A DNA stretch of 51,974 nucleotides from Planctomycetaceae bacterium. GTDB lineage: Bacteria; Planctomycetota; Phycisphaerae; Phycisphaerales; SM1A02. Each line of letters starts with the position of its first letter. Position 1 is the stretch's first letter. Position numbers and translations under genes: made by a program. Below the pieces are notes generated by a model that made no database searches, was not told the DNA's origin, and saw nothing but the letters and a program-made list of their open reading frames with translations. Positions 18,129 to 26,874 of the stretch are shown here, piece by piece. The DNA lies in contig JAJTGK010000001.1 in assembly GCA_021297815.1 (NCBI GenBank), positions 1 through 51,974 on the forward strand, written 5' to 3'.

Positions 18129-20405
18129 ATGGCTCGTTTCCGAATGCGGTCCTCGCTCGTCCGCCTCGCGCTCGCATCGCTCGCCTTGGCCGCATCGGCC
18201 GAGTTCGCCTTCGCGCAGGAGAAGCCCGAGTTCCACGATGGCCGTGCGGTGGTGCGCGTGACGGTGCGCAACGCGCGCGATGTGCGCACGCTGCTCGCGC
18301 TTGCGAAGGATGTGCTCAACCACCGCATCGATGTCGGCCCCGTCGACGCGATCTTCGAGAAGGATGCGCTGGCGGCGCTGGCGAAGAGCGGCATCGCGCA
18401 CGAGGTGGTCGTGCCCGACCTCGGCCCCGTGCTGCGCGCCGACTTCGACGCGCGTGCCGCTGGCAGCGGCGACGGCGGCGTGGCGGGCGCGGACTACTTC
18501 GCCGACTTCCGCACGCTCGAGCAGACCTACGCGAAGCTCGACGAGTGGATCGCCGCGCGGCCCGACCTCGTGACCGCGTTCGTGATCGGCACCTCGCTCG
18601 AGGGCCGTCCGATCCGCGGCATCCGCATCACCAGGGCGCCCGCGGGCAGCCCTGGCGTCCTCTTCAACGCCACGCAGCACGCGCGCGAATGGGGCGCGCA
18701 GACGACCTCGATGTACATCGCCGACCGCCTGATCGCGGGCTATGGCAGCGATCCGCGCGTGACGGCGCTCCTCGACCGCGCGTGGGTCGACATCGTGCCC
18801 GTGTGCAACCCCGACGGCTATGTCTACTCCTGGACCACGAACCGCCTGTGGCGCAAGAACCGCCGCAACAACGGCGACGGCAGCTTCGGCGTCGACCTGA
18901 ACCGCAACTGGGCGTTCCAGTGGGGCGGCGGCGGCGCGAGCACCGTGCCGAGCGACGAGACCTTCCGCGGACCGAGCGCGTTCAGCGAGCCCGAGAGCGC
19001 CGCGCTGCGCGACTACTTCATCACGCGCACCACGCTCGCGGGGCACATCGACTTCCACGCGTACAGCCAGCTCGTGCTGTCGCCCTGGGGCTATACGACG
19101 ACTCCGCCTGCGAACAACGCGGCGTTCCTGGCGCTTGGCAACGAGATGAAGGACTCGATCAAGCGCACGACGGGCTTCGACTATGTCACGGGGCCGATCG
19201 CGTCGACGCTGTATGTCGCGAGCGGAAGCTCGGTCGACCACGCGTACGGCCAGCATGGAGTCCCGAGCTACACGATCGAGGTGCGCGACAAGGGCACCTA
19301 TGGCTTCGTGATGCCCGTGAGCGAGATCCTGCCGAACGCCAGCGAGAACTACGCCGCGGCGCTCGACCTCGCCGACGCGACCGTCGACGGCGCGGTGATC
19401 CGCCTGCCGTCGGGTGCGCCGACCTCGGTGCAGTTCGATGCGCCCGGGTCGCTCGCGGCCGAGGTGCGCGCGATCCGCGGCTCGCTCGTCGCGGGCGGCG
19501 TGAAGGTGTTCGCGCGCACGGCCGCGGGTGGCGCGTTCACGCAGTACGCGATGACCGAGGGCCCGACGGGCACATTCACGCTGGCGCTTCCCGCGCTGCC
19601 ATGCGGCGCGACGCTCGAGTGGTACCTGTCGGCGCAGTCGACCGTGGGCACCGCGCGTCTGCCGCGCACGCCTGGTGCGGTGTTCTCGACGGCCGTCGTC
19701 AACACCAGCGCCACCTTCACCGACACCTTCGACACGAACCTCGGCTGGGTCGTGGGCGCGACGGGCGACAACGCCTCGTCGGGCCTGTGGACGCGCGTCG
19801 ATCCCGTGGGCACGACGGCGCAGCCTGAGAACGATTCGGCCGACGCGGGCGCGCTGTGCTTCGTCACGGGGCAGGGCGCGGTCGGCGGCGCCGCGGGCGC
19901 GGCCGATGTCGACGGCGGAACCACGACGCTCGTGTCGCCCGTCCTCAACGCGAGCGATCCGAACGCGTTCGTGTCGTACCGCCGCTGGTACTCGAACAAT
20001 CTCGGCGGCGCGCCCAATGAGGATTCGATGCCCGTGCAGATCTCGGGCGACGGCGGCACGACCTGGGTCACGCTCGAGACGGTCTCGGAGAACGCAGGCG
20101 CGTGGGTCGAGAAGACCTTCCGCGTGGCGGACTTCATCGCCCCGAGCGCGAATGTGCGCCTGCGCTTCCAGGCGCGCGACCTCGGCACGGGCTCGCTCGT
20201 CGAGGCGGGCGTCGACTTCGTGCGCGTGCTGACCGCGGGTTGCCCGGGCAACCCCTCCGACATCAACGGCGACGGCGCGATCAACGGCTCCGACCTCGCG
20301 ATCCTGCTTGGCAGCTGGGGCGCTTCAGGCGGCCCCGCCGACCTGAACGGCGACGGCATCGTGAGCGGCCCGGACCTCACGCTCCTGCTTGGCGCGTGGG
20401 GCTGA
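18129..20405 (+). CDS. Secreted M14 zinc carboxypeptidase with dockerin-like tail
   Basis: 758-residue exported peptidase removing C-terminal amino acids. Signal peptide about residues 1-31 (MARFRMRSSLVRLALASLAL..AFAQ). The M14 domain has the zinc pair HAxE in NATQHAREWGAQ (about 183-186), the third ligand in HIDFHAYSQ, substrate-binding Asn-Arg in DLNRNWAF and the catalytic Glu in YTIEVRDKG (about 383). A beta-sandwich-like stretch with VDGGTTTLVSPVLNAS and YRRWYSNN follows (about 535-700). The end is a two-loop dockerin-like Ca site (DINGDGAINGSDLAILLGSWG, then DLNGDGIVSGPDL). The start is placed at the signal peptide, although the frame is open upstream. Extracellular or surface protein digestion is likely. 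Confidence 0.92.
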   Translation: MARFRMRSSLVRLALASLALAASAEFAFAQEKPEFHDGRAVVRVTVRNARDVRTLLALAKDVLNHRIDVGPVDAIFEKDALAALAKSGIAHEVVVPDLGPVLRADFDARAAGSGDGGVAGADYFADFRTLEQTYAKLDEWIAARPDLVTAFVIGTSLEGRPIRGIRITRAPAGSPGVLFNATQHAREWGAQTTSMYIADRLIAGYGSDPRVTALLDRAWVDIVPVCNPDGYVYSWTTNRLWRKNRRNNGDGSFGVDLNRNWAFQWGGGGASTVPSDETFRGPSAFSEPESAALRDYFITRTTLAGHIDFHAYSQLVLSPWGYTTTPPANNAAFLALGNEMKDSIKRTTGFDYVTGPIASTLYVASGSSVDHAYGQHGVPSYTIEVRDKGTYGFVMPVSEILPNASENYAAALDLADATVDGAVIRLPSGAPTSVQFDAPGSLAAEVRAIRGSLVAGGVKVFARTAAGGAFTQYAMTEGPTGTFTLALPALPCGATLEWYLSAQSTVGTARLPRTPGAVFSTAVVNTSATFTDTFDTNLGWVVGATGDNASSGLWTRVDPVGTTAQPENDSADAGALCFVTGQGAVGGAAGAADVDGGTTTLVSPVLNASDPNAFVSYRRWYSNNLGGAPNEDSMPVQISGDGGTTWVTLETVSENAGAWVEKTFRVADFIAPSANVRLRFQARDLGTGSLVEAGVDFVRVLTAGCPGNPSDINGDGAINGSDLAILLGSWGASGGPADLNGDGIVSGPDLTLLLGAWG

Positions 20406-20514
20406 GCCGGTCGATCTGCGCAGTCTGTAGCGGCTGCTCGGGCGTGCGTGCGCGTTCGCGCGCGCGCCTGCGCGCAGCGCTTGCCTGCAAGCGGCGCGGC
20501 GGCATGATCGTCGC

Positions 20515-22197
20515 GTGAGGCGGTTTCACAGGGCTTTCCGCGCGATTCGTCTGGCCGTGGCTTCGATGCTCGCGGTGTCGGCTGCGGCGTCGCCGGCGTG
20601 CGCGCAGTCGTGCGACCTCTACCAGACCGACTTCGGTTCCTTCAGCGGGCCACCCGACCTCGTGAGCGGCGAGTTCCGCGTGCTCTGGTGCCTCTCGGGG
20701 GCGACGGTCGCGTCGTCGGGCTTCTGCCCGACGGGAAGCGCGCTCAAGCTCGACGCGTCGACCGACGACCCCGTGATCCTGGTGTCGGGTGGGGGCTCGG
20801 GGTGCTCCGCGTTCGAGATCTCGTTCACCTACGCGCAGTTTTCGGCGAGCGGCACGATCCTGAAGTTCGGCACGACCTCGGGCAGCGGCGCGAACTGCTC
20901 GGCGTCGACGCCTGTTTCGGCGCTTGCGCTCACCGCGACGGGCGGCGCGTGCACGAGCGCGTCGGTCACCATTCCGCTCGCGGGTGCGGCGGGCGTATTC
21001 ATCCGGTTCGACCACGGCGCGAACACGAATGCGATCGTCATCGACGACCTCGTGATCCGCCGCGTGGGCTGCTGTTCGTCGGGGTCGCACCCGTGCTGCG
21101 AGACGGGCTCCGCGGGTTGCGCCGACAGCGCGGTGTCGGCGTGCGTGTGCGCGCAGGATCCGTACTGCTGCAGCACCGAGTGGGATGCGCAGTGCGTGGC
21201 GGAGGTCGAGTCGCTCGGCTGCGGCTCGTGCGGTGCGGGCGGGCCGGCGTGTTTGGCTGGTTTTTCCGCCGATTTCGGCACGCTCTACTCGGGCGGGTCG
21301 ATCTGCACGAAGTTCCCCGCGCTCTTCGAGCGTTGCGAGGGCGCCGCGCCGTTCCTCACCTCGAGCCTCGGCTGCGCGACGAGCAGCGACATGGCGATGC
21401 GTTTCGCGCAGGGATATCCATACTCCGCGGCCGTGACACATTGCATCGACTTCGCGGGGCGCGCTGCGCCGGCGCTCGCGTTCAGCTATTCGAAGCAGAC
21501 GGGCACGCTCGGGCCTCGCATCGATGTCTCGCTCGACGGAAGTTCATGGGCGACCGCGTGGACCGCGCCTGTCTCCTTCGACGGAGGTTGCAAGAGCATG
21601 CTGCTCGACCTCTCGCCACTCGCGGGCGAGGCGACGGTCTGGCTGCGGTTCTCCTCGGGCTCGAGCGTGTCGAACCTGGCGGCGATCGACGATGTGGAGC
21701 TTGTCGAGATCGTCGACCAGCCGCACGGCTGCTGCGAGGAGGGCGGGCCGTCGTGCAACGACGCGCCGACGAGCAAGTGCACATGTGCGCTCGACAGCTA
21801 CTGCTGCGAGACCGCGTGGGACCAGCTGTGCGCGGCGATCGCGACGGTGTACTGCGGAGCGGCGTGCCCCGGGCTTCCCGTGTGCGGCTCGCCGACCGCG
21901 GGCGCATGCGGCGCCGTGCATGCGACGCCCGCGTGCGCCGACGCGGAGTGCTGCGTCTCGGTGTGCGACCTCGACGCATTCTGCTGCGAGACGGAGTGGG
22001 ATGCGCTCTGCGTGAAGTCGGCGACCGCGTTGTGCGGAATGCCTGGCGATCTCGACGGCGACGGCGAGGTCGGGCCGGTCGATCTTGCGATCGTGCTCAA
22101 CGCGTGGGGCGCGCAGGGCGGCGCCGCGGACTGCAACTTCGACGGGACCGTGGACGCGGGCGACCTCTCGATGGTGCTCGCGAATTGGACGGGCTGA
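20515..22197 (+). CDS. Secreted Cys-rich protein with three YCC-WD repeats and dockerin-like tail
   Basis: 560 residues, GTG start, signal peptide to about residue 31 (ASPACAQ). Two beta-rich segments resembling laminin-G/MAM-type domains (one with DDLVIRRVG, one with IDDVELVEI) alternate with three cysteine modules: DPYCCSTEWDAQCV, DSYCCETAWDQLCA and DAFCCETEWDALCV. Each has further spaced cysteines before and after. This YCC-x-x-x-WD-x-x-C pattern occurs in planctomycete and myxobacterial surface proteins; its function is not known to me. The last 50 residues are a dockerin-like EF-hand pair (DLDGDGEVGPVDL ... DCNFDGTVDAGDL). It lies 109 bp after the M14 peptidase, same strand. A surface or adhesive role is an inference. 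Confidence 0.82.
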   Translation: MRRFHRAFRAIRLAVASMLAVSAAASPACAQSCDLYQTDFGSFSGPPDLVSGEFRVLWCLSGATVASSGFCPTGSALKLDASTDDPVILVSGGGSGCSAFEISFTYAQFSASGTILKFGTTSGSGANCSASTPVSALALTATGGACTSASVTIPLAGAAGVFIRFDHGANTNAIVIDDLVIRRVGCCSSGSHPCCETGSAGCADSAVSACVCAQDPYCCSTEWDAQCVAEVESLGCGSCGAGGPACLAGFSADFGTLYSGGSICTKFPALFERCEGAAPFLTSSLGCATSSDMAMRFAQGYPYSAAVTHCIDFAGRAAPALAFSYSKQTGTLGPRIDVSLDGSSWATAWTAPVSFDGGCKSMLLDLSPLAGEATVWLRFSSGSSVSNLAAIDDVELVEIVDQPHGCCEEGGPSCNDAPTSKCTCALDSYCCETAWDQLCAAIATVYCGAACPGLPVCGSPTAGACGAVHATPACADAECCVSVCDLDAFCCETEWDALCVKSATALCGMPGDLDGDGEVGPVDLAIVLNAWGAQGGAADCNFDGTVDAGDLSMVLANWTG

Positions 22198-22233
22198 GCG
22201 GGGCCGCGCCGCTCGCGCGGCACCTTCCCTATC

Positions 22234-22288
22234 GGTGCCTGGCACGTGCCGTGCAGTGCCAGGCACTCGCTGGCACATGCCAGGCACC
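22234..22288. repeat. GTGCCTGGCAC palindromic module, copy 1
   Basis: 55 bases. A 17-bp arm (22234-22250) pairs with 22272-22288 with one mismatch. A third core agtgccaggcact sits in the loop. It aligns without gaps to copy 2 at 22397-22451. Confidence 0.9.
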
Positions 22289-22396
22289 GACGGCGGTGCG
22301 AAGACGGACGGACGCATCTGCACGGTTGCGCCGCCCTTTTGGCCGCGAACTGGGGTTGTCACTCAGTCGGAAGAGGACTGGAGCCCACGGAAGCGT

Positions 22397-22451
22397 GGTG
22401 CCTGGCACGTGCCAGGCAGTGCCAGGCACTGCACGGCACGTGCCAGGCACG
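22397..22451. repeat. GTGCCTGGCAC palindromic module, copy 2
   Basis: Same layout as copy 1, with a perfect 16-bp stem (22398-22413 with 22435-22450) and an inner cagtgcc/ggcactg hairpin. It would form a strong stem on either strand and so could end transcription of both converging genes, though no U tract follows. Confidence 0.9.
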
Positions 22452-22493
22452 GTCGGGGGTAGGGCTGAGTTCAGGCGCGCGCAGGTCCGTTGT

Positions 22494-23477
22494 TCACGAC
22501 TCGCGCGCCACGACCCGGTCGGCCAGTTCCAGCAGCAGTTCGCGCGAGCCTGCGCGGCGGGCCTCGGGCAGGATCGCCTTCGCCTCCTCGACGATCGCAA
22601 GCGCCCTCGCGCGCGCGCCGTCGATCGAGCCTGAACGCGCGAGCAGCGCGCGCAGCGACGCGCCGTCCTTCGCCTCGATCGCATCGAGCGCCGCGCGGCG
22701 CTCGGCACCGTGCGTGCGCGCGATGTGCAGGATCATCGGCAGCGTGAGCTTGCCCTTCTCGAGATCGCGGCCGATCGACTTGCCCACCGTCGCCTCGTCG
22801 CCAAGGAGATCGAGCAGGTCGTCCTGGATCTGGAATGCGACGCCGAGGCGTTCGCCGAATCCACGCATCGCCGCCACATCGCCGCTGCCCGCGCCTGCGA
22901 GCCGCGCGCCGAGTTCGCACGATGCGCCTACGAGGACCGCGGTCTTCCTCCGCACGATCTCGAAGTAGGTGTTCTCGTCGAGCGCGAGGTCGTGTCGCCG
23001 CGAGAGCTGCACCAGTTCGCCCTCGCAGAGCGTGTTCGTCACCTCGCCAAGGCGCAGGTTGAGCGCCGGGTCCCCCGCGCGCGAGCACAGGTGGAACGCA
23101 TTCGAGATCAGGTAGTCGCCGAGCATCACCGCGGTCTCGTTCCCGCGGAGGAAATTCACCGTCTCGCCGCGGCGCCGCACGGTCGCGTCGTCGAGCACAT
23201 CGTCGTGCACGAGCGTGGCCATGTGGATCATCTCGACCGTCGCGGCCACGATGTCGTGCTCATGGCGAAGCGCCGAACCCTCGGGCGTGAAGGCCAGGCC
23301 GCTCACGATCACCATCGTGGGGCGGAGCATCTTGCCGCGGTAGCGCTCGACATGCCGGCAGAGCTCGTTCACCGCAGGAAACTCACCCGCGAGCTGCGTG
23401 TCGAACAGCGTCTCGACGCGCGCAAGCCCGGCGGCGATGTCTGCGGCGAGTGCGGTCGTGTGAAGGGCGCGGCTCAT
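22494..23477 (-). CDS. Trans-polyprenyl diphosphate synthase
   Basis: Condenses isopentenyl diphosphate with allylic diphosphates to make all-trans chains for quinones or other lipids. The 327-residue protein has both Asp-rich motifs: HDDVLDDATVRR (first, with the two Arg) and QIQDDLLDLLGD (second), plus GKMLRPTMV and the GKSIGRDLEKGKLTLP stretch. A small Ala at the position before the first motif suggests a long-chain (hepta/octaprenyl) product, but this is weak evidence. AAGGA lies upstream of the ATG. The methyltransferase gene is 57 bp upstream on the same strand; a joint role (for example in menaquinone synthesis) is not shown. Confidence 0.92.
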   Translation of the reverse strand: MSRALHTTALAADIAAGLARVETLFDTQLAGEFPAVNELCRHVERYRGKMLRPTMVIVSGLAFTPEGSALRHEHDIVAATVEMIHMATLVHDDVLDDATVRRRGETVNFLRGNETAVMLGDYLISNAFHLCSRAGDPALNLRLGEVTNTLCEGELVQLSRRHDLALDENTYFEIVRRKTAVLVGASCELGARLAGAGSGDVAAMRGFGERLGVAFQIQDDLLDLLGDEATVGKSIGRDLEKGKLTLPMILHIARTHGAERRAALDAIEAKDGASLRALLARSGSIDGARARALAIVEEAKAILPEARRAGSRELLLELADRVVARES

Positions 23478-23534
23478 GCGTGGGTGTCCTTCGGTGCGGC
23501 GCGCCGATTGGACGCGCCGCCAAGCCTTCGCCGG

Positions 23535-24428
23535 CTACTTTCGCACACGGGCGGCCCGCTTCGCGCGCGGTTTCTCGGCCACGAGGTACGCGATCCAGCC
23601 CTCGCAGGCCTCGCCGCGCGTGCTTGGGCGGAACCGCCCGTTGCCCGACCCCGAGCGGTGGTCGGTGCCCTCCCAGTACACGGTCGGGTTCACGAAACCC
23701 GCCTCGCGCATCGCGTCCTTGATCTCGGGCAGCGACCACAGCCGCCACTCGTAGGTGAAGGCGCGCTTCATCTCGCTTCCGTCGGGGAAGCGGAAGTGGA
23801 TGTGGTTCCGCACATCCCCCGTGATCGGGTTGTAGTGCGCCTGGTGCCACACATAGGTGAAGCCGTCGACGCTGCGCTCCTCCTCGACCTCCGCGTGCGC
23901 CTGGCTGCCGCCGTACGCGTCGCAGATCAACACGCCGTCGTCGGCGAGCCCCGCGAACACGCGGCGGAAGTACTCGACAAGCCGCGCGCGCTCCTTGAAG
24001 ATGAAGTACGAGAAGTTCATCGCCACCACGACATCGGCGGGCTCGGTGCGCACGGTGAGCACATTCTCGTTGCGGATCTCGATGCGCGCCGCGGTCGCCG
24101 CGGGCAGATGCGCGCGGTGCCTGCGCTCGCCCCACGCAAGCACCGAGCGGTCGAGGTCGACGCCGATCGCGCGGTTCCCCGCGCGCCGCCGCACCCACTC
24201 CGTGCAGGCCTTCGCGGTGCCGCAGAAGTCCTCGCGCAGGAGCGACGGCGTGCGTCCGCGCACCGCCTTGTACGCGCGGTCGATGAAGTCGCATTCCGAC
24301 ACCACCTCCTGCACCGCGAGCTCGTAGAGCTCATGTCGATCGCTGTTCGCAGCGGTGCGCCAGAAACCCGCCCGCCTTCCGCGAGCAGCCTTCTTGGTAG
24401 TCCGTCGAGCCTTCGTGCGCTTTGCCAT
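23535..24428 (-). CDS. Class I SAM-dependent methyltransferase, substrate unknown
   Basis: 297 residues. The N-terminus is a short Lys/Arg-rich tail. The Rossmann core begins at LLREDFCGTAKAC (motif I region, unusually lacking the classic GxGxG), then IGVDLDRSVL (acidic end of strand 2), NVLTVRTEPADVVVAMNFSY (motifs II/III) and DDGVLICDAYGG (strand 5). The C-terminal half has HFRFPDGSEMKRAFTYEWRLWSLPEIKDAMREAGF, like small-molecule methyltransferases. A Lys/Arg-rich tail at both ends may reflect nucleic-acid contact or only basic linkers. It sits between the polyprenyl synthase and the thioredoxin-fold gene on the same strand. Confidence 0.8.
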   Translation of the reverse strand: MAKRTKARRTTKKAARGRRAGFWRTAANSDRHELYELAVQEVVSECDFIDRAYKAVRGRTPSLLREDFCGTAKACTEWVRRRAGNRAIGVDLDRSVLAWGERRHRAHLPAATAARIEIRNENVLTVRTEPADVVVAMNFSYFIFKERARLVEYFRRVFAGLADDGVLICDAYGGSQAHAEVEEERSVDGFTYVWHQAHYNPITGDVRNHIHFRFPDGSEMKRAFTYEWRLWSLPEIKDAMREAGFVNPTVYWEGTDHRSGSGNGRFRPSTRGEACEGWIAYLVAEKPRAKRAARVRK

Positions 24429-24505
24429 GGGAAGTCGGGAAAGATACCGCCGCGGGCATCACCCGCGGCGGCGAAAGAACACGGTCGTCGGCTCGGCCGT
24501 GGCGC

Positions 24506-25765
24506 CTAGCGCTTCGCGCCCGACCAGCGGTTCGCGGGGCCCGCGGCACCGCCCGACGCCGCGAGCGCCTTGCGCACCAGCTCGCGGTTCGACGCGATCA
24601 GGCTGTCCATGACCTGCGGCGTGAGCGAGTTCGGCATGCCCTGCCAGCGCACGATGCCGTCGGCCGAGATGACCGCGATGTGCGGAATGCCGCGCACCGC
24701 GAAGGCGCTCGCCATGCGGCTCTGCGAGTCGATGCCCACGGGGTAGGCGAAGTCGCCCTTGCTCAGGCGGTGCTTCAGCGTCCCCTCCTCGAACTCGCGC
24801 CAGCGCTCGCTCGAGATGCCCATCACGGCCACATCGCGCGGATAGGCCTTCGCGATCTCGTTCATGTGCGGAATCGCGGCACGGCACGGCCCGCACCAGG
24901 TCGCCCAGAAGTCGACGACCGCGAGCTTCGCGTAGACATTCGGGCTGCCGTTCCACCAGCGCTCGATCGCGAAATCGGGCGCCTTCTTGCCGCGGAGGTC
25001 CGAAGCGCTCCCCACGGGCTGGCTGAAGGTCGGGAAGACCACATCGCTCGCCTCGAACTTGACCTCGGGGCGCTTCTTCGGCTCGACCGACTGGTCGTAG
25101 GTCTCGGCCGCGAGCTCCTTGATCGCCTCCTTGACGCCCTCCTCGCTCAGCCCGCCGTACCGCAGGTTGCCCTGGCGGTCGATGGCGAATGCGAGGGGGC
25201 GCTTGAACGCGCCGACCGCGTCGCAGAACTCTCCGTTCGCGTCGAGCACGATCGGAGCCGAAAGCTTGCGCTTCTCGATCTGGATCTTGGCCTTGTCGAT
25301 GTTCTCGGGGGTGTGCACCGCGAGGTACACCACATCGCTGCCCGCCTTCGCGTCGGCCACGGCGCCTGCGGTCTTCTCGACCGCCACCATGCCCGCGGCG
25401 TTCTTCGTGGTGAAGGTCTGCACGATGACGACCTTGCCGCGCACCGACGCGAGGTCGCCGATCGACACGCCGATCCGCTCGGCCGCGGCGGGCAGTTCGG
25501 GCGCCGCGAAGCCGACCGCGTAGGCGACCGCGGCCTTGTCGTCCTTGTCGAGCTTCTCGAACCACTTCGCTTTGGCCTTCGCGGCGTCCTCAGCGGCCTT
25601 CTCGGCAGCCTTCTCCGCGGCGCGGTCGGCGGGCTTCTTCGCCGCGGGCTTCTCGGCATCCTGGGCGGGGAGCGCGGGCGAGGCGGCGAGCGCGGCGCAG
25701 GAAAGCGCGATGGTTGCGGCGAGTCCGAGCGAGGCGAGCAGGGTGGGTCGGATGCGTTCGTTCAT
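24506..25765 (-). CDS. Exported protein with two thioredoxin-like domains, the second TlpA-like
   Basis: 419 residues. A signal peptide (MNERIRPTLLASLGLAATIALSCAA) is followed by a Lys/Ala-rich linker, then two thioredoxin-fold halves. In the first (about 95-230, VVIVQTFTTKNAAGM) the CxxC site is absent. In the second (about 265-400) it is intact: VDFWATWCGPCRAAIP (about 290), with a cis-Pro in RGIPHIAV. The second half resembles TlpA/ResA thiol-disulfide oxidoreductases of the periplasm. The start has an excellent GAGGAG 7 nt upstream. A redox or thiol-maintenance role in the periplasm is likely; the degenerate first half may bind a partner. Confidence 0.85.
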   Translation of the reverse strand: MNERIRPTLLASLGLAATIALSCAALAASPALPAQDAEKPAAKKPADRAAEKAAEKAAEDAAKAKAKWFEKLDKDDKAAVAYAVGFAAPELPAAAERIGVSIGDLASVRGKVVIVQTFTTKNAAGMVAVEKTAGAVADAKAGSDVVYLAVHTPENIDKAKIQIEKRKLSAPIVLDANGEFCDAVGAFKRPLAFAIDRQGNLRYGGLSEEGVKEAIKELAAETYDQSVEPKKRPEVKFEASDVVFPTFSQPVGSASDLRGKKAPDFAIERWWNGSPNVYAKLAVVDFWATWCGPCRAAIPHMNEIAKAYPRDVAVMGISSERWREFEEGTLKHRLSKGDFAYPVGIDSQSRMASAFAVRGIPHIAVISADGIVRWQGMPNSLTPQVMDSLIASNRELVRKALAASGGAAGPANRWSGAKR

Positions 25766-25845
25766 GGATGGCTCCTCGCGAAGTCTACAGGTCGTCCGAG
25801 GCGCCCCGGCGTTCGGCGGCGTCTTTCCCGCGAATCGCGGCGAAT

Positions 25846-26703
25846 TCACCGCCAGACCGTCATCGGCGCGTTGTCGATCAGCCGTGTGGCACCGAGTCGC
25901 GCGGCGATCAGCGCGCGCGTAGGCCGCTCGAAGCCCGCGACGGGCATCAGGCTGCGCGCATCGCGTACGACCGCGTACTCGGTCTCGAGCCCATGCGCGT
26001 CGAGCGTGTCGCGCATCAGCCGCTCCGCGGTCTCGACCCGCTGAGCCGAATGCGCGACCTGCAGCGCCCGCGAAAGCCCGAGCGCGAGTTCGCGCTGGTC
26101 GGGCGCGAGATAGCGGTTGCGGCTCGACATGGCGAGCCCGTTCGACTCGCGGATCGTGGGGCAGGGCACGACGCGCAGCGCGCCGTACCGCGCGCGGTCC
26201 GCCTCGACCATGTTCTCGATGAGCCGCAGCTGCTGGTAGTCCTTCTCTCCGAAGAACGCGGCCGACGGCTGCACCAGGTCGAACAACCGCCCGACCACGA
26301 GCGCCACGCCGCCGAAGTGGCCGGGTCGACACGCGTCCTCAAGCCGCGGCTCCCTTGCGACCGCAGGAAGCGGGGTGCGCGACGGGTCGCCCGCGGCCTC
26401 CATCGCCGCCGCAAGTCCCTCGGGATACATGGTTTCTACCGAGGGCAAGAACACCGCAGCCGCCCCAAGGGGCTCAAGCAGTGCGCAGTCCGCCTCGAGG
26501 GTCCGTGGATATCGGGCGTAATCCTCGTTCGGCCCGAACTGCGTCGGGTTCACGAAGATGCTCACCACGATGGGTCGGCCACCCTCGCGGGCGCGCTTCA
26601 CCAATGACCCGTGGCCGTCGTGCAGCGCCCCCATCGTGGGCACGAACGCCGACCCGGCGAGGTCAGCCGCCAGCAGTTCCTTGGGGTCCTCGACGATCCG
26701 CAT
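25846..26703 (-). CDS. panC: Pantothenate synthetase
   Basis: Joins pantoate and beta-alanine with ATP to make pantothenate, the coenzyme A precursor. 285 residues with the family signatures: FVPTMGALHDGHGSLV (HIGH-like ATP site), SIFVNPTQFGPNEDYARYPR, FFGEKDYQQL and the KMSKS-like MSSRNRYL. No other pan gene lies beside it. TAGAAT is 9 nt before the ATG with no Shine-Dalgarno, suggesting a leaderless transcript. It is divergent from iscS across 171 bp. Confidence 0.96.
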   Translation of the reverse strand: MRIVEDPKELLAADLAGSAFVPTMGALHDGHGSLVKRAREGGRPIVVSIFVNPTQFGPNEDYARYPRTLEADCALLEPLGAAAVFLPSVETMYPEGLAAAMEAAGDPSRTPLPAVAREPRLEDACRPGHFGGVALVVGRLFDLVQPSAAFFGEKDYQQLRLIENMVEADRARYGALRVVPCPTIRESNGLAMSSRNRYLAPDQRELALGLSRALQVAHSAQRVETAERLMRDTLDAHGLETEYAVVRDARSLMPVAGFERPTRALIAARLGATRLIDNAPMTVWR

Positions 26704-26712
26704 GGGGCGCGG

Positions 26713-26718
26713 ATTCTA
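26713..26718 (-). promoter_or_regulatory. -10-like box TAGAAT directly before panC
   Basis: TAGAAT matches TATAAT at 5 of 6 positions and is followed by ccgcgcccc and ATG. The 15-base string tagaatccgcgcccc recurs before the STAS gene. No -35 hexamer is obvious. Confidence 0.45.
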
Positions 26719-26768
26719 CAAAGTCGCCAGAGCGCGCCGCCTCCATTCGCGTCGGCGCGTCGAACCCC

Positions 26769-26774
26769 TATGAT
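26769..26774 (+). promoter_or_regulatory. Candidate -10 box TATGAT for the isc operon
   Basis: TATGAT, 5 of 6 matches to the consensus, lies 100 bp before iscS in the divergent panC-iscS spacer. The -35 at the right distance (ttcgcg) is poor. Confidence 0.35.
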
Positions 26775-26874
26775 GAGACTCAGTCGCAACGATGGGCCCT
26801 CGACGCCCGACGGCACGGAGCCGCCGATCGTCACCCCTTCGCCGCGAATCACCACCGATTGAGGAGCGATTCCG

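Larger units (their letters stand above)
22198..22493. other. Convergent intergenic region with palindromic modules
   Basis: 296 bases between two converging genes. Nothing coding; the content is the pair of GTGCCTGGCAC modules and a 108-bp spacer. Confidence 0.8.
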
